Positions 40,734 through 54,642 of a stretch of 64,000 nt of DNA are shown here, in pieces (the first letter of the stretch is position 1; each line of letters opens with the position of its first letter). Source of the stretch: Tricholoma matsutake (Eukaryota > Basidiomycota > Agaricomycetes > Agaricales > Tricholomataceae); the NCBI GenBank assembly GCA_026075535.2, contig AP026539.1, forward strand, positions 10,106,001 through 10,170,000, in the 5' to 3' direction. A program made the position numbers and the translations under genes. Under the pieces are notes generated by a model. The model was not told the DNA's origin. It did no database searches and saw nothing but the letters and a program-made list of their open reading frames with translations.

Positions 40734-43700
40734 TTACCAGGTCCATGGACCGTTAATACTTATCCAATCTCGCAAGACAGTATTCCTTTCAGTCCCAATT
40801 TCGCGCGTTACCTCGATCTGTCGAGTAATTGGCAACCCTTCGAAGTGAGATAAAAGGTTTCCGTCCAAGATGCCTTTGGATAGCGGTTTTGAAACATAGT
40901 CATTTCGAACAATGCTACCTCGGGATGAGTGAGGGCTCTGGCCTGGCAGGGAAATTGAACTCACCGAAATGCTTTGGGATTTAATCCGGCTACATGTTGA
41001 ATATTACGCGCCAATTGCCCCTGAAGTAGTTGGAGTCTCTTGAACGAGTGTTCTTCAACAGGAGTCAGCGATGACAACGACCCATCGGTTGCTCCTAAGT
41101 GTACGGTTAGACAAGGACCGGGGGCGTCACCAAGGAATGGTAGACCAACCACACAACATTTTCGCTTGAGGAATATCCGGATCGTTCTTGGTTCTCCTTG
41201 CAATGAGGGTGGACGCCCGGTATTCGCATTGACTGTGGAATTCCGTACGAAGCAATAGGTGACGTCCGTCTCTTGAGTCAGGATCTAAATACACTTAAGC
41301 ATAACTGTGATTGAGAATGACAACATGTACGCACCATTTGGATTGTATTCGTACACCCTGATGATTCCTTCTTCATCACCAGTCACGATAGACAGTTCTC
41401 CATCGGCAAAGAAGAAATCAGCACTCGTTACGCAAATCTGGTTGATATCCTTCGCAAGTAGGACAAGCTTATATGGCTCCTCCTAAAATTGACACTTATT
41501 TGAACTTCATCCTGGAGAATATGAGGCTGAAAACGAACCTGGAACGCAACAAAAGATATACTTTTCACTACATCGCCAATCAGAAGCAAATTCTTGAGCG
41601 TCCGGAGGGACGTCACATATACTCCTACATCCATAAATGCGACCCCGACTAGGCGTTCATCTGAATCAAGTGCTCGAACGAAGATCTAGAACATGGGAAG
41701 GTACAAGTAACATGCTGATGAATCTCCAAGAAGAGGTTACCTTTTGACCCATTGATGAAACAAGGTAACCATTAAACCCGCAAATCGCAGTGACGGGGCC
41801 TTTGGCTTCATCCCGGCAACGAAGTCGCAGCTTGTACCATCTCTTGGGAGCAACCATCGGATCGGGAACAACTTCTACAATCTCAAAGACGTAGGTCTAA
41901 ATTTCGAATAATCGATGTTATGAATCTGGAATAAGCTTGAGATGCCTACAGTGCCTTTGGCCGCCAAGTCCTCCCCTCGATTGATAGTAGTCCCAACCGC
42001 AATGTACTCTTTGCTCCCTGACTCCGTGCTCATAGTCTCAAGCGTGACACAGGACATGGCATTGATGAATTCATTTGTAGCAAATTCGAATCTGTGATCA
42101 ACGTCAGCAAGATAAAGTTACACGTCCAGTGTTAGAAACATACCCATCCATAGTCATCCAGGAATCAGGGGCGATGAGTTCTAAAGTAGAGCAGTCACAC
42201 ATAGGATCTGACACGTTCGGCACTGAAGGAGAGAATAAGCTCTGCACTCTATAACGCATACTTCAAGCTTACCGTCTGGTTCCCATATCTTGTTCCCGTC
42301 TTCATCGAAGGATGCAAACTTGGCCTGAAGGGAAGATGCAGCAACAATCAAACAAGTAGAAGGCTCGAAAACGACGCTGGAGTACGATCGTCCGCGTGGC
42401 ACAGACCGCGAGGGTAAAGGTCCATCCACATGGAAATCCGGTATCCATTCCACTAAACTTGGTCCCTTGAAACTGAAGTCAGTTCTGGGAGAAAATGGTA
42501 CACAGGAAAACGCAAAGCACCTCGTCTGAGTAAAGCAAAAAGTCACCTTTCGACTCCCACAGTGAACACGGCGTGAAGGCGTGCACAACAGCATGCCCTG
42601 ACGGATACAATTGCATCCCACTTTTGTCCGTTGCGAGGATCCAGCTCGGACGATCGCCGGTGAAGAAGACGCCGGCTAAGGTGCTGCCAGACGCAGGGGT
42701 CGTAACAAACGGTATAAACATGCGTAAAACGCGTTTTTGTTCCGCAATAATACTTTTCTCGCTTTCTTCCGGACGCTGGATCTCGAATGTCTTTGATAGA
42801 ATCTTCACAAATTTGATGCTCAGACTCGAGGCTCGCACAGGAGTGGAAGGCTCGGGCGGTACACCGCCAGGAAGGGCCTCATAAATTGCGAGCTGACCCG
42901 ATCGTAAAAACACCTGCCGTGCAATACCTCATTATCCGCAGGCAGATCAATGAATGTAAAAACGTACGAGAAGATGAGGTTGGGGCGATGATTCACCAAT
43001 TGGAGAAAGCAAGATCTGTTCAATGTCTAGCTCTTGGGGTTTGCGTGGTGGGTCTTGGTGTAATGACAATGCCGGTGGATCGTGAGAATCAGTCAGAACA
43101 TTTTGTAGAGATGATAACATCGACGTGGAGAAAACCAATACCAGTTTAGGCAGATTCCATACCTGCGGAATCCATTTATATGATATAAACTAGATAACAC
43201 AAGGCACAAACCTCCATAACACCTTGAGGTCGTACTAGAATCAATGACTGTCCTTTACTTCCGGCATTTACGGCTGCATGAAGGGTAGTTGTCGTGCCAC
43301 TCAGTGCCACAGATGTTGTGAGATTAGCCTCAAATAATCCCGTGCTATCGATGTAGAAGCAACCAGCCAAGTAGCGAGATGACTATGGATATTTCTTACT
43401 GTCAGTCGATCTTAGGACAAATATAGGTCGACGTACTTTATCACCCATTGGTGACATATCTTTCCGTCTGATCTTCCCACGCTCCGTCTCTCCGATGAAC
43501 AGTCCGATAGAGTCATCCTCTCGCAAAATAAGCACGAATGGATCGGAGATACTGCAGGCCCTGATTTTCGGGCGGGGCATATTTCCGTCCATATCTTTGA
43601 TGATTTGTCTTTCTGTGCCGTCTAACCCTTACATTTGAGAACCTTTCTCAGCAGCATCAAGAAATCAATCATACCAGGCTCGAGAACACGCAACGCATTA

Positions 43701-46241
43701 GTCATCACGTGCAGAATCGCTGTCCTCTGGAAGAAAGGGGCAGCTCCTATTGTTGTGCCTGGAATGCGCGTTGTAATGGCAATGTCAGTTTTTGTCGTGC
43801 GCGTAGCAATCTACCCACGAAGATTACCGAAGGACAGATATATGAAAGGGTATGGCTCACCCGAGAAAGCCCCGGTGAGGGGTTAGCGTCTGTGCTGAGG
43901 ATGAGAGTGTCATTCTCCGTTTGGAAGGGGTTAGCAGGGCGCTCATAGACAACTCCGTTCGATCTGGCGGGCTGCCGGATGGGTAATGACCACATTCCTC
44001 GTGCACCACCGATCGCATGCAGCTTGCGCTTCGTGCGTATGGGCAGATCGCGCTGTAAGAAAGAAAGATATCAGAAGAGACAATGAGAGAGAGGTGTCGC
44101 CAGACAGACCTGGAATAATGTGAATCCTCCGAGAAAGCCTGCACCAGTTGCTACAACAAGTTCCGGTACGGGACGATCCTTCAAAAAGCGGAAAGACATA
44201 AACGACAAGGGCCTCGACGGAAGGGAAAAGACATACGCCGTTTCGGGCAAGCGAGAAAGTCACATCCGCAATGGGACCATAAGCTGGCAAGGAATCACAC
44301 AGTGACAATTGAATGACGGTTCTTGTTTGTTTTGAGGGCTTTCCATTAACAAGACCCTTGTTAGATGGTTCGACAACTTTGGAGGGCCCGTAAATGTCTA
44401 TATCCAAGAAAATCAGCTACTATCGTAAAATATACGAGAGTCACCTACCCTCATCATCTTCATCCATATACATATTGTTCGTTTGGACGACTGTGGCAGG
44501 AACTACGTCCATGTCATGTTCCTCAATCTCCTCTGTAACATGAGCAGCTTTCAGCAATACAGAAGGGCCAATAATGCTTCCAATGAAAATGTGCCCATCA
44601 GTGATCCTCTTGACGACGGTAGGTATCGTCGTTTGCGCAAGTGCAGGAGCCAATGTCAACTTTGACACTGTCTTCCCATCGATGACCATGTCTAAAGGGT
44701 ACACGCTCCCGTCCCTGGAGATGATAAAAATAGTTTTGTCGTCGACGAAAACTGCACGGCATCCCTCCAGCTCGAGGTTGCGGGACTGGTTTTCCGGAGT
44801 GACTGGTGGCATGGGTAAGTCACTGATTCGAGAGGGCCAGCCGTTGACAGGAAGAGGCACGCGTTTGGATGACTGGTCGACATAGATAATCGAGTTGCAT
44901 GTGAGGACTACTACACCACCGAGAGACGTAGAACATGGCAGTAGAAAGAGGCAGTCGTGGGGCAATCCCTCGACTGTTCTAATTATAGGGTAGTTCTGGG
45001 TGACAACATCGAGGGTGAAGATTATCAGCTTTACGGTGTCTTTGTATTCTTTTAAGCGACTGGAGATTCATGTACGTTATTCCTGACAAATGATGAAAAG
45101 ATAATAACTCACCCTGTCCATGTTTGCTGCGTTTGGAACAGAACCGCAACCGTGGGGTTGTTGAAACCAGGGAGGAAGGCGAAATCAATAACATTTCGAA
45201 CGTTCTGGTCGACATCCGCTGGAAGATCCAGGATGAAACTCGGGGAGTACGGTACATCCCTATGTATGACTTGTAGTAGTTTTCGACAACATTCGACGCA
45301 AATGACCTACTTCAGTTGAGATTGATCATGATCCATCGCGTCATCCACTTGTGCCTGGTGAAAAGGAAGAACAGCAATCGCGTCTCTGGGCAAAGACAAA
45401 GCGGCACAACGCGAAAGGGGGTCGACGCGAAGTTCTGCTCGGAATAAAGGTGAATCAAGAGACATCTAATAAATGATAATTTGAGCGTTATCCAAGGCGA
45501 TAAAACTTAATCTACGCACGAGCTGGGGCGCTCGTTCGTAGGTGTGGATCGAAACGGTCACTAAGTCATGTATCGCAGTGGACCACTCTAAGAGCGCGAT
45601 CTAGGAGAGGGGAAAACCATGAGCGATCACGGGTCAACGGCAGGCTCACATCTGCATACCTTTGCGTCTTTGAAGGAGACCAGCAGTCGATCAAGATTGT
45701 CCTCAAAAGATGACATGATTCTAACCCCTTCCATTCCAGTCACGATCCCATGAAGACGATGCTCCCGTACAAGATAAAACTTGGTTACAGTTGAAGGAGT
45801 GTTAGAGGCATTCTGACCCACAGACTGGAAGGAATTTATCAGCACTGCTCAGGAACTCATTTGCAGCCCACAGTGAATTGCGTAGAAAAAAAATACATGA
45901 ATCGCGCTAATCACCTTGGCTATGCTGACGAATCCCTCTCCCTGTTCGTCCATCTCAACCTCGCCCTCGACAGCTTCTGTCCCTCTGCGAACCCTCGACC
46001 TCCTTTCCCGCTCGTCATCAACCTGGGGCGTAATAGGCGCGGGTTCCTCACGAACTTCGAAGATGCGGAGAAGGCTCGACCGCGCGACAACCACATTGCA
46101 TAAAGCCCTGGCAGTGAACTCGTGGCGAGTTGTAGCATTCGGGGGCGTTCGCAATTCACCGAGAGTGGATGGCAACAATTTCAAACTTGTGGCGAACTCT
46201 GCCCCACTTGGGGGGAGTATTTCTTGATGCAGAGCATGCAT
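40734..46241 (-). CDS. CFT1: CFT1/CPSF160, large subunit of the cleavage and polyadenylation factor
   Basis: A long minus-strand gene with around twenty short introns. The start is ATG at 46241 (MHALHQEILPPSG) and the end is TAA at 40736-40734 after RDWISINGPW. Recognisable blocks: N-terminal propeller with FYLVREHRLHGIVTGMEG and SFEDNLDRLLVSFKDAK; GLPHDCLFLLPCS and GGVVVLTCNSIIYVDQS (CPSF160 signature around 44950); the long middle region with ELVVATGAGFLGGF; and the C-terminal CPSF_A domain with YIAVGTTINRGED, VTAICGFNGYLV and HFEGLPITRQIEVTREIGTE. The protein binds the AAUAAA region as scaffold of nuclear pre-mRNA 3'-end processing. It appears intact; individual introns were not all fixed. 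Confidence 0.9.
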
Positions 46242-47135
46242 ATCCGAAATTTCACTTGTTCGTGAATAAAAGTTCTTCAAATCCCAGCTGAAAACGAAGC
46301 CAACAATCCGTTCCCTCAATCTGTGACTGGAGAAAATGGCGACAAGTTGGCGCTTATGTAAGCTCCCACGCCTTGATTCCGTTACTACTTAACGTTGGCT
46401 CGGACAACATCTTTGACATCTTCTCATGGAAGGGAACTACAACGTTACTTTCCGCAGCGGATGTCGATTTTCACTTTTAAAATACATTCGCAGTTCTCCG
46501 TTGGTACACTTTCGACAGGAAGAGAAAGTTTCGGCGAAGTGACACCTCAGGCACATGCTCCAACCGTGCCGAAGTTTACCTCTCTACTCCGTTAGACTTT
46601 ATTATTGCCAGTTCTCGCTGACCGCAAATTTGTAAATTCCACTCGCCTTGCCGAAATGTCGATCGTTCCTACTTCTCCTCGTGGTCAATACCCCAGCTTT
46701 TGGTACACGAGGATCGCTAGCATATTTTCACCATAAAGGGGTAACCATGGTCTCCGTTACGCCGGTCATTATAGTCTCGAGCTCCAACCAATTGCCAATC
46801 GCCATGATGCAGCAAGCCAGAGACGAGCGGAAGTCTTTGTTCGTGAAGTCTAACAGGAATTGGTAAAGTCGTGTTCGTGCCGATGTTCTGAAATGAATTG
46901 AAATTTACTAGCACCACCGTCAGCTGAGAATCTGAGGAGCAACAAACCTTCGATCGTCAGGTCGCGTTGTCACCTCGGATAAACCGTTGCTGTGCAACAC
47001 AGTCGGACACCGCATGTATCACCTCAAGTCGTACTCGTGTTTTGAGCGTGATGTTTCGCGTACTGGCTACATATTCTTGGTTCTCACTGTTCTGAAGCTA
47101 GGTGTTGTTTTTCCTAGCACATTATGCTCTCCTCT
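46242..47135. promoter_or_regulatory. Divergent intergenic region between CFT1 and the Ser/Pro-rich gene
   Basis: About 890 bp between two divergent start codons. It presumably contains both promoters. No defended motif; I see no additional gene in it. Confidence 0.4.
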
Positions 47136-50100
47136 ATGAGTACGACGAGCTTTGTACATTCACGACGTGGTCAAAGTTTCCTTGGAAAGGTGGGTCATTG
47201 GCGATTTGTTTACCTCCTTCCTAAATGTTACCTATGGCAATAGAATTATGCCGGGCAGGTTCCTAGGGCATTTACAGGACGTGTTTTCAAAGGACCTCCT
47301 CTTTCTTCTTTTCCACCCGTACCTGCTACTAAATTCGAGGGGTATCACACTGCTCCTCCAGTAGAGCAGCGTCAGAGCCAGAATTGGTATCCTTCGAGAC
47401 CTCGGGAGCATCCACCTCCTAGTGAGGTACCCAAAGCTGTTCTTACCCTGAGCGATAATTCTACTGCCGCAAGTCGGAATCACGACAGTATTTCCAGGCC
47501 TATAACACCAAGTTATTCTATATATGCAGCCAACGATATGTATATATATGAGCGATCTCTATCGTCAAAATCAGATGTCTTTTCAAATACAGATTATGAT
47601 GGCGCCTCCACTACCACTTTTTCTCCATCTTCCGCCTTTTCTCCTGCTCTGTCTACGGACAGCACGATGACACTGACCAGTCCGATGGCAGGCGAGACTC
47701 TGCTGGACTCTCGCTCGTCGACGCCTATACCAGCTCGAAATGCATTCCCTGTGTTATCGCATGCGCAGACTGCTCTCAGGGATGTTTTTAGGAGCCAGAC
47801 CTCGTCGTCTGCCCGCCGGGATAACTCATTATCGCCTCATGCCCCTTCCTCTATGTCTTCGATCATCTTCGGCCAAAGTGATGACCCTCGTTTGAGGGCC
47901 GCAACCCCAGCTGTGCAGGGACGATCGACCACGCCGATCCGGCTGACCAGTGTATCCACTGGGTCCGAGACTCGAAGTACAAACCAGGCCGCTGACTTGC
48001 ATCCGGCACCTGCCCCGGCTACCTACTCTAGCCAGTCGTATGCCTCGAGCATAGTCTCGGAATCTGATGATGGCGAGGTTCATAGATTGGCTAGAGCCAA
48101 CGCAGACTACAACGCCGCTTCCTCTGCATATTATTCCTCTCCGCAATCCTCCGACCCCGCTTCGAGGACTACGACCGATGCACCAGCTGCACCTAGACAA
48201 ATATATTCGAATCTGCCTCTTCGCTCTAGCCCAGAACAGCAGTATCGTGCCCCTACCACTTATAGTCGAGCACCAGGAGACTCGAATCAGGGGGACACTT
48301 CTTCCTATCCGCCCACAGATCGATCTGAAAGTCGTGGACGCTCACAACCGTTATATCATAATGGAGAATTGCAATCAAACGAACGTCGCTCAGTCCAATC
48401 CGAAGAATTCCTGCCTCCGTTGCCACACTTGGATCAAGAACCTATAACAGCAAGCAGACCACCACCTATTCGACGCCAGTCAGAATACTCTCAAATTCCG
48501 GAAATACTGAATGAAGGTCATTTGAGTCGATATGTCCCCGCATCTCGTACGATGGTACCCGATGTTCCGGCAAGGGCGTCTGGGTCCTCGTCGGATTCTC
48601 AGACTACCCCGAGAGAGGCGGACCGTAGGCAAGATCGCGCTCTGCCTGTTCCTCCGTCTTCTCTGTCGCGACAACCCAGTTTACCTCGGGAACGAAGAGT
48701 ATCGCTTTCCCAGCCACTCGCTCCTTACCCACTTTCACAGGGAATGCCGATCTTCAGTGCTTCTAGCGACGGACGGCTGACAGCTCCTCCCCCTCTATCT
48801 CAGCGACCTAATTCCCAAAGGGAAAACAGCGTCTCATTTTCGCAGTCGCAACCTCCTTGTCCCATTTCGCAAGGAGGCTTGTCAATGCCCAATGCTACTC
48901 GCAACGTAAACGGGGTCTCGGTCGCTTTGGATCAGGCAGGAGAACGAGAAGGGGAGGCTTTGAAGAGAAGCCCACAAGGACAGCGTCCTATGCCTTCCAA
49001 TTCCTCTGCTGCAAGAGATCCTGCGTTATCTCGGGATCAACCTCCACTACTATTACCTGGGATTTCGATCTCAATGCTGTCCGTAGATCGCAATCCAGCT
49101 GCGTTAAGTTCTTCTCCAGAGCAGATATCTGATAATGACGTTCCGCGGGAGTCGTCCATCGCGGAAACTTCCAGACATCGTCACGATCCGCGTTATCAAT
49201 TCTCTACCGCAGCAGATCTGTTAAATCCCCCTGCTAATCGCTCTTCACCCACACCCAATTTGAAGTCTTCTCCAGAACAGATACATGATACTATCCGTAG
49301 AAAAATGTCAATTTCGAACACTGCCCCAGTCCACCATGATCCTCCCACAATTAAATACCTCGATCCTAGAGTATCTCCGACAGTTGCTCCTCTGCCGTCA
49401 CATACTAGATCCCAAAAAGCGTTTCCACCATCAGACTCAATTTCACCTCGCAATCAGCCAATTTCTTCTCCGCCTCGCAGCCACCAACCTGCTCCCGCAG
49501 AGAGAGGAAGATCAGTTGATGCTCCTAGCAGTGCCGTCGATAATGATTTACCTAGTCCCACTACAGTTCGTCGTCCATCCGTTCCGTTTACTGGCCAGGC
49601 TGCAGACTCTAGAGGAGCCACTAGCCAGCCACCAAGATCTGAGACGCGCATAGCGGACACAGTTGTAAGCTTTCAGCTAGAATCCAGTGAACGTACTGGG
49701 TCTAACAGTTCATTTCAGAATTATGAAAACCGTACAACCTTTGTAGGACCCCAGCCCAGAGAAAGTACGTCGTCTCGGAGCCAACCTGCGTTCCGTCCAT
49801 CGAACAATCTCAGACCGCCCGAGGGTGCGCCAATTGCCTTCGCGAATTCGTCCAGTGAAAAACCTGGAACTCGGATGAACTCGAAGGCAGATACGCAAGA
49901 CACTACCCGATCCCATACTCCGTTTACGGAACCTGGAAAGCCCGTCTCAGAGCCTCACAGAAGGCACTCCGATGGGGACCGTTCTACGAATAATGATTTT
50001 CCCTCACGCACCGCACCTCCATATGCATCAAGCGACCCTACAAACAACACTACAGGTCAGAATATGGGTCCTCCTCGCACATCACCGACTGCTTCCATGC

Positions 50101-50514
50101 CTGGGGAACCTCAACGGAGGAATTCAGACGGCGGTCAGGTTGCCAATACTTCTGGAAGAAATTCTGTTCTCTGTCGTTCTGTCCGCTGGAATGAGAATCT
50201 TGTTTGCCCTTCCCCAATCTGGCCAAGTCAACGACGAAAAGGATGGTTTAATCGTCGTGGGTAAGTTGCCCTTTCTATCCATAACTCGTTCCTAAATCGT
50301 CCTCATTCGACATGTTAGAGATCAGTTGTGGACTAACGAAGGAGCATATAAGCCCGCACCGTCTAGTGAGGATTTTCCGCCAGATCTTGCTGACTATCCA
50401 GAGTACGGTCAGGGGTGGATGAATGAAGAGGGCGTGCGCATTGATATGGGGCATCGCCTCATTCCAAAGACCCCGCTTCGATCCGCTTTGAAGCAAAGTC
50501 GAATCCAAGTTTAG
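47136..50514 (+). CDS. Ser/Pro-rich basidiomycete protein of unknown function (1083 residues)
   Basis: Exons: 47136-47189, 47259-50260 and 50319-50514, total 3252 nt. The small first exon starts MSTTSFVHSRRGQ and is joined by a 69-bp intron. The central 900 residues are low-complexity, rich in Ser, Pro, Arg and Gln, with repeated short phrases such as SSPEQI and PEPHRRHSDGD/PGEPQRRNSDGG, and look disordered. The last 90 residues are different: KGWFNRRGDQLWTNEGAY and GWMNEEGVRIDMGHRLIPK, a compact conserved-looking tail interrupted by the 58-bp second intron. No catalytic motif, signal peptide or membrane segment. Many SP/TP and RxxS sites suggest phosphorylation (inference). Confidence 0.85.
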
Positions 50515-51153
50515 TTGAGTGTTCGGGACATCCTTTTCTTTTGGCTACAACATTCTCCCCTTATTTGCATTCTTTCCTTGCATATTTATTCATATATTGG
50601 AAATTGTTGACATCCTGACATTCGGGCCGGTTCCCCTTGTTGATATCAAGTTCACTGCAGCAGCCGTTTCCATGTTCTTCTTAGGTTTGCATGCCGCATG
50701 CCCCTGGGCATGAACGATTGAAGCCCATGACCTCGTGTATATGGGTAACCGCGATCCAGCTTCGTGCCCTGATTACTGCCTAAGTATCGCGTGTCTGTTG
50801 TCGCAATTACCGTCAGCTGTCTCGGCATTATCGCGACTCCTAATTCCTTTCATTCATGTAGCACTGAAGCCCGAGGACAACCGAGACTGCATTGAATTCT
50901 TAGCCAACCTTGCAAAGCCAAGTAATTATGTACTGATCAACGACTAAGAGTACAGTTAATTGTCGTGTCTGTGCACGTGACTGACTTGTCGTATACTTAC
51001 GAATCGCCTTTTAACAACTATCAAGTTCGAACGGTATTGCTACATAGTGAAACGAAATTTGGGACGTAACATTGCTCTAACTTGGTATGTACATTCTGTT
51101 TTGTGTGGGCAACGAGTCTCTGACTCTCAGTACATTTTACACGCGGTTAGTCG
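50515..51153. other. 3' intergenic region
   Basis: About 640 bp between convergent genes; AT-rich with short open frames only. Nothing supported. Confidence 0.45.
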
Positions 51154-54100
51154 TCACAAAATTATTACCTCTCTGTTCTTCTGCATGACGGCTTTCGTGT
51201 TATCCTTCTCAATCTGTCCACTCTTTCGCCTCTTTGGGGGAGGAAAATCGCTCCGCATACTATGCGACCAACCATACACCATCTCATGATCGCTAGAGTC
51301 TGAGTTGTCTGCGTCTCTGTTCTTGTCCTGGAAAGCCGGTTCAAAGTGCTCATCGTCTTCATCTGGAACCCTACCGATCTCTTCTTCTTCGTCTTCCGAG
51401 CTCGGGACAGGCTGTCTCTTCCTTTTCACCCCCTTAATCTGATTTAAAATATTCTGTGTCGCTCCGTTACTTGCTTTCGGCTTTGCTTTGCTTGATCCTG
51501 CTTTCCCATCACCCTTCTGCTTGCGAGCTGGGGTCCGGAACATGCACTCGATCTTCAAACCCTGCACGTTCTTGAGGTTCTCTCGTGAGATGCATGTGAG
51601 ACGGGGAGCTAGCGGTCCCAGGGCTAGGTACACATTCGTTGCATACGCAGTTTGGTTGTATGTTTCCTGCAGATATCGTTGAATTAGAAGTTCCACTAGG
51701 AGATGTTCAATTTCCTGAAGCCACTTTAAGTAAGAGGACAAGAGATTAAAGTGAGCGAGCAAAAACCCACATCCTTTGTCAGTTTCACAACGCCACCAGC
51801 AACATCATTGAGATCCAGTGCTACTTTCTCCTTGGTTTTCCCCTTGCCCTTCCTCCCCCCACCCTCGTGCGGCACCCCATACACTCCTCCACCAGTGCCA
51901 CGAGCTAGACCAGCCAGCATATTCAGAGTCACGCTTCCCCCATCTCGCTGTATGGCCGCAATAATTTTTAATAGCTGCCATGCCTCCAACGTCACATCCT
52001 TCCAATTAACATCCTCTGCAGGCCGCGTGCAGTTGTCACAATGCCCACACCGCATCAATGCGTCTGAATCACCTGTTGTCCAGGAGGACATGGAGAGCTG
52101 CGAGGAGTGGGAGAAATACCTATACAAGCCACTATAAGTGTACGCCCTTCTACAAGGTCCATGATATCGACCATGAGGTGCTTACTTTGCGAACTGTGTC
52201 TTGCGGCATTCCTCTGGGTTTTGGGCAAATGCGAGCATGGCGCGCACTGTATGGTAATCAGCAACTCGCGATACTGCAAAAAGTCGCAGGGAGACTGACA
52301 CTTGGAAGAACCCTCCTTCTCTGATGCGACCATCGCGCTTAGCGTCATGCCGTCCTGCGGGCGATAATATAACACACAATCTGAGTCCTTCCCATCACGT
52401 CCAGCGCGACCAGATTCTTGATAAAATCCTTCTAGTGATTTCTGCGAATTGTGGTCAACGAAGACCTGGAGCAGGGGTAACACAACTGAACCAACCGAGA
52501 TCTTGGTGAGAACTTGTATTAGCGAGGAATAATCGATGATTTAATTATGTGACGTACAGAATGATGCAATACAAATCTTACATCCCCCTTGTCAATTCCG
52601 AGGCCAAAAGCTATAGAATGACCATGAGGATAGTCGTCTTGTTTAGAGGATGATCAGTTACCTATAGTAGCACATACAACTTTAATGGTGCCCTTCCGCC
52701 ATGCAACATGCAGGCCTTCCTTCTCACGGTCATGGCGGTCGGCATGGTAGACACCAGTCCTAATCTTACCATTACTCAAGGTCTGCAATTCTTCAGCTAC
52801 TCCTTCGGCGTCCTTTTAAAGCAAGCTAAATTAGGAAATGTGCACTCTATGAATAATTATCAGACTGTACCTTCTTACTGAGGCAATATACAATCCCACT
52901 GTCGTTCAGGTGGTGTTCGAGGATGTACTGGGTCATCTCTTTCATGACGTCTGCCGCCTTCAATGGCTTACGCAGAACGGTGTAGTGAAGATTCTTGCGA
53001 TAAAGGGGAGAGGAGAAGTACACTGTCCCTTGCGTATCAGCGTCTGGACATGATAAAAATTATAATAAGCAAAGGAGGGTTGCAGTGACTGCATGTGCTG
53101 ACTATTTCCATCAACGACTGCTTTCATGCACAGAGTTTTGATGATATCTTCCAAGACCTTTGGTGGGCAGGTAGCAGAGAGTGCCATAATTGGGACACGA
53201 GGGAAGAGCTGGCGAAGGACGTGTAATTTCTGGTAATCTGGTCTATAAGCAGTCGTGATTATTTGGCGGGAATAAGAAAGCATGATGGAATATACCTAAA
53301 ATCATGACCGAGTTGAGAAACACAGTGAGCCTCGTCTATTATAATGCGAGCTAGAAGAAATCAATCAAGTCAGCGGATATTTCTTACAGTATTGTTTCAA
53401 TCACCTAGTTGTCCAGCTGCATTAAGTTTCTGAAACAGACTAACAAAGGATTTGCTCTTCGCTATCTTCTCCGGCTGGATATGTATCGATCAGGGTTGAT
53501 GTGAGGCAAAAACAATGGAACAGGCTCCACTGTAACGTAACAGAGCTTGATCTCCTCCTCTTTCGATACAACTTTACGACCTGCCAGGGCCATGAGGCGT
53601 TGGATAATTTCCCTTGATTCGTCCTTGGATGTCCCTCCGGTCAATTTAGCTGCCTGAACTGAACATCGTCGATGAGATTTAGGAGAATGGAAGTAACCAA
53701 AGGATGGCTCACTTCCGGACTCATGGAGATGTAGGATTTGGTCAGTAATAAGGGAGATGAGCGGAGATATGACCAGAGTACACCCCGGCTGAAGTAATGC
53801 AGGAAGTTGATACGTCAACGATTTCCCCCCACCTGTTGATGCCCATAAGCAGGAAATAATCATTTAACAAATTAAACCACAGACCCGTAGGCATTACGCA
53901 AACAATATCTCGTCTATCCATATTCGCATTACAGACCCTGCAGACCAATTCTAAATTCCGAAAAGACGTCGAAAAGCGAGGCCAACTCACCCTTTCTGAC
54001 ACAATCGGAACTCCCGGATTCCAAAGACCTCCCTCATCCTCGCTTTTAATCCATGTGACCATTCAAAATCATCGGCACTGTAGTCGATACCCTGCTTCCC

Positions 54101-54463
54101 CTTCCCCTTCCCCTTCCCAAGGTGCGACGCGTGCGTAGCTTCCAATTCCTTCACCAGCTCCGACCGCTCGTCTTTCTTCAAGGATATCAACGCTCTCAGT
54201 GCGCTTATCTCCTCTTCATACCGTTGAATCTCCACGTCGGTCGCTGTGATGTCTTCCTTCAATTTTTGCCTTCGAACCAACAGAGGTCGCTCTGCACGAG
54301 CGCTTGTGGTCGATCTACGCATCGCGTCTTCATGCTCGATTCGCGACAATTCGAGAATCGCGTCCAGCTATTAGTAAATAAATTCATCTCATAGAGAAAC
54401 TAAGTTATCACCACGTACATCGTCTGAAGCAAGACACTCGGACTCGTCATACTCCTCGTTCAT
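51154..54463 (-). CDS. RecQ-family DNA helicase (RECQ1-like)
   Basis: Minus-strand, multi-exon gene; start ATG 54463 ([15 protein letters not shown]), stop at 51154. The N-terminus is a coiled coil ([20 protein letters not shown]) followed by a Lys/Gly run (GKGKGKGK). Helicase motifs follow: [26 protein letters not shown] (Walker A, across an intron), [16 protein letters not shown] (Walker B), [10 protein letters not shown] (III), [13 protein letters not shown] (V) and [13 protein letters not shown] (VI). The RecQ zinc Cys (CGHCDNC) and a winged-helix region ([20 protein letters not shown]) follow, then an acidic, Lys-rich nuclear tail. Domain order and the N-terminal coiled coil fit RECQ1/RecQL-type 3'-5' helicases rather than the larger Sgs1/BLM type. 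It looks intact. Confidence 0.88.
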
Positions 54464-54642
54464 CGTTGAATTACTCTTTCTCGTTCAAAAACACGAATAT
54501 GACGCGTGGTTGTAAGTTCGTTGATAAGCCACAGTACAATCCCCGCGCCTCGACCTTCATGTCAACATTTAAAGTCAATTTGGATACGTTGTAGAGGTGG
54601 GAAAAACTTCCGGATGTAGACGCATCAACCATCTCATTCGTC
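54464..54642. promoter_or_regulatory. 179-bp bidirectional promoter region, RecQ and GPN2
   Basis: Only 179 bp separate the start codons of the divergent helicase and GPN2 genes, so the promoters must overlap. No TATA box is evident. Confidence 0.55.

Noticed and set aside
47829..49916. Several antisense frames inside the Ser/Pro-rich gene
   Set aside because: Low-complexity codon use on the plus strand creates open shadows; the plus-strand frame is 1000 codons long with in-phase introns.
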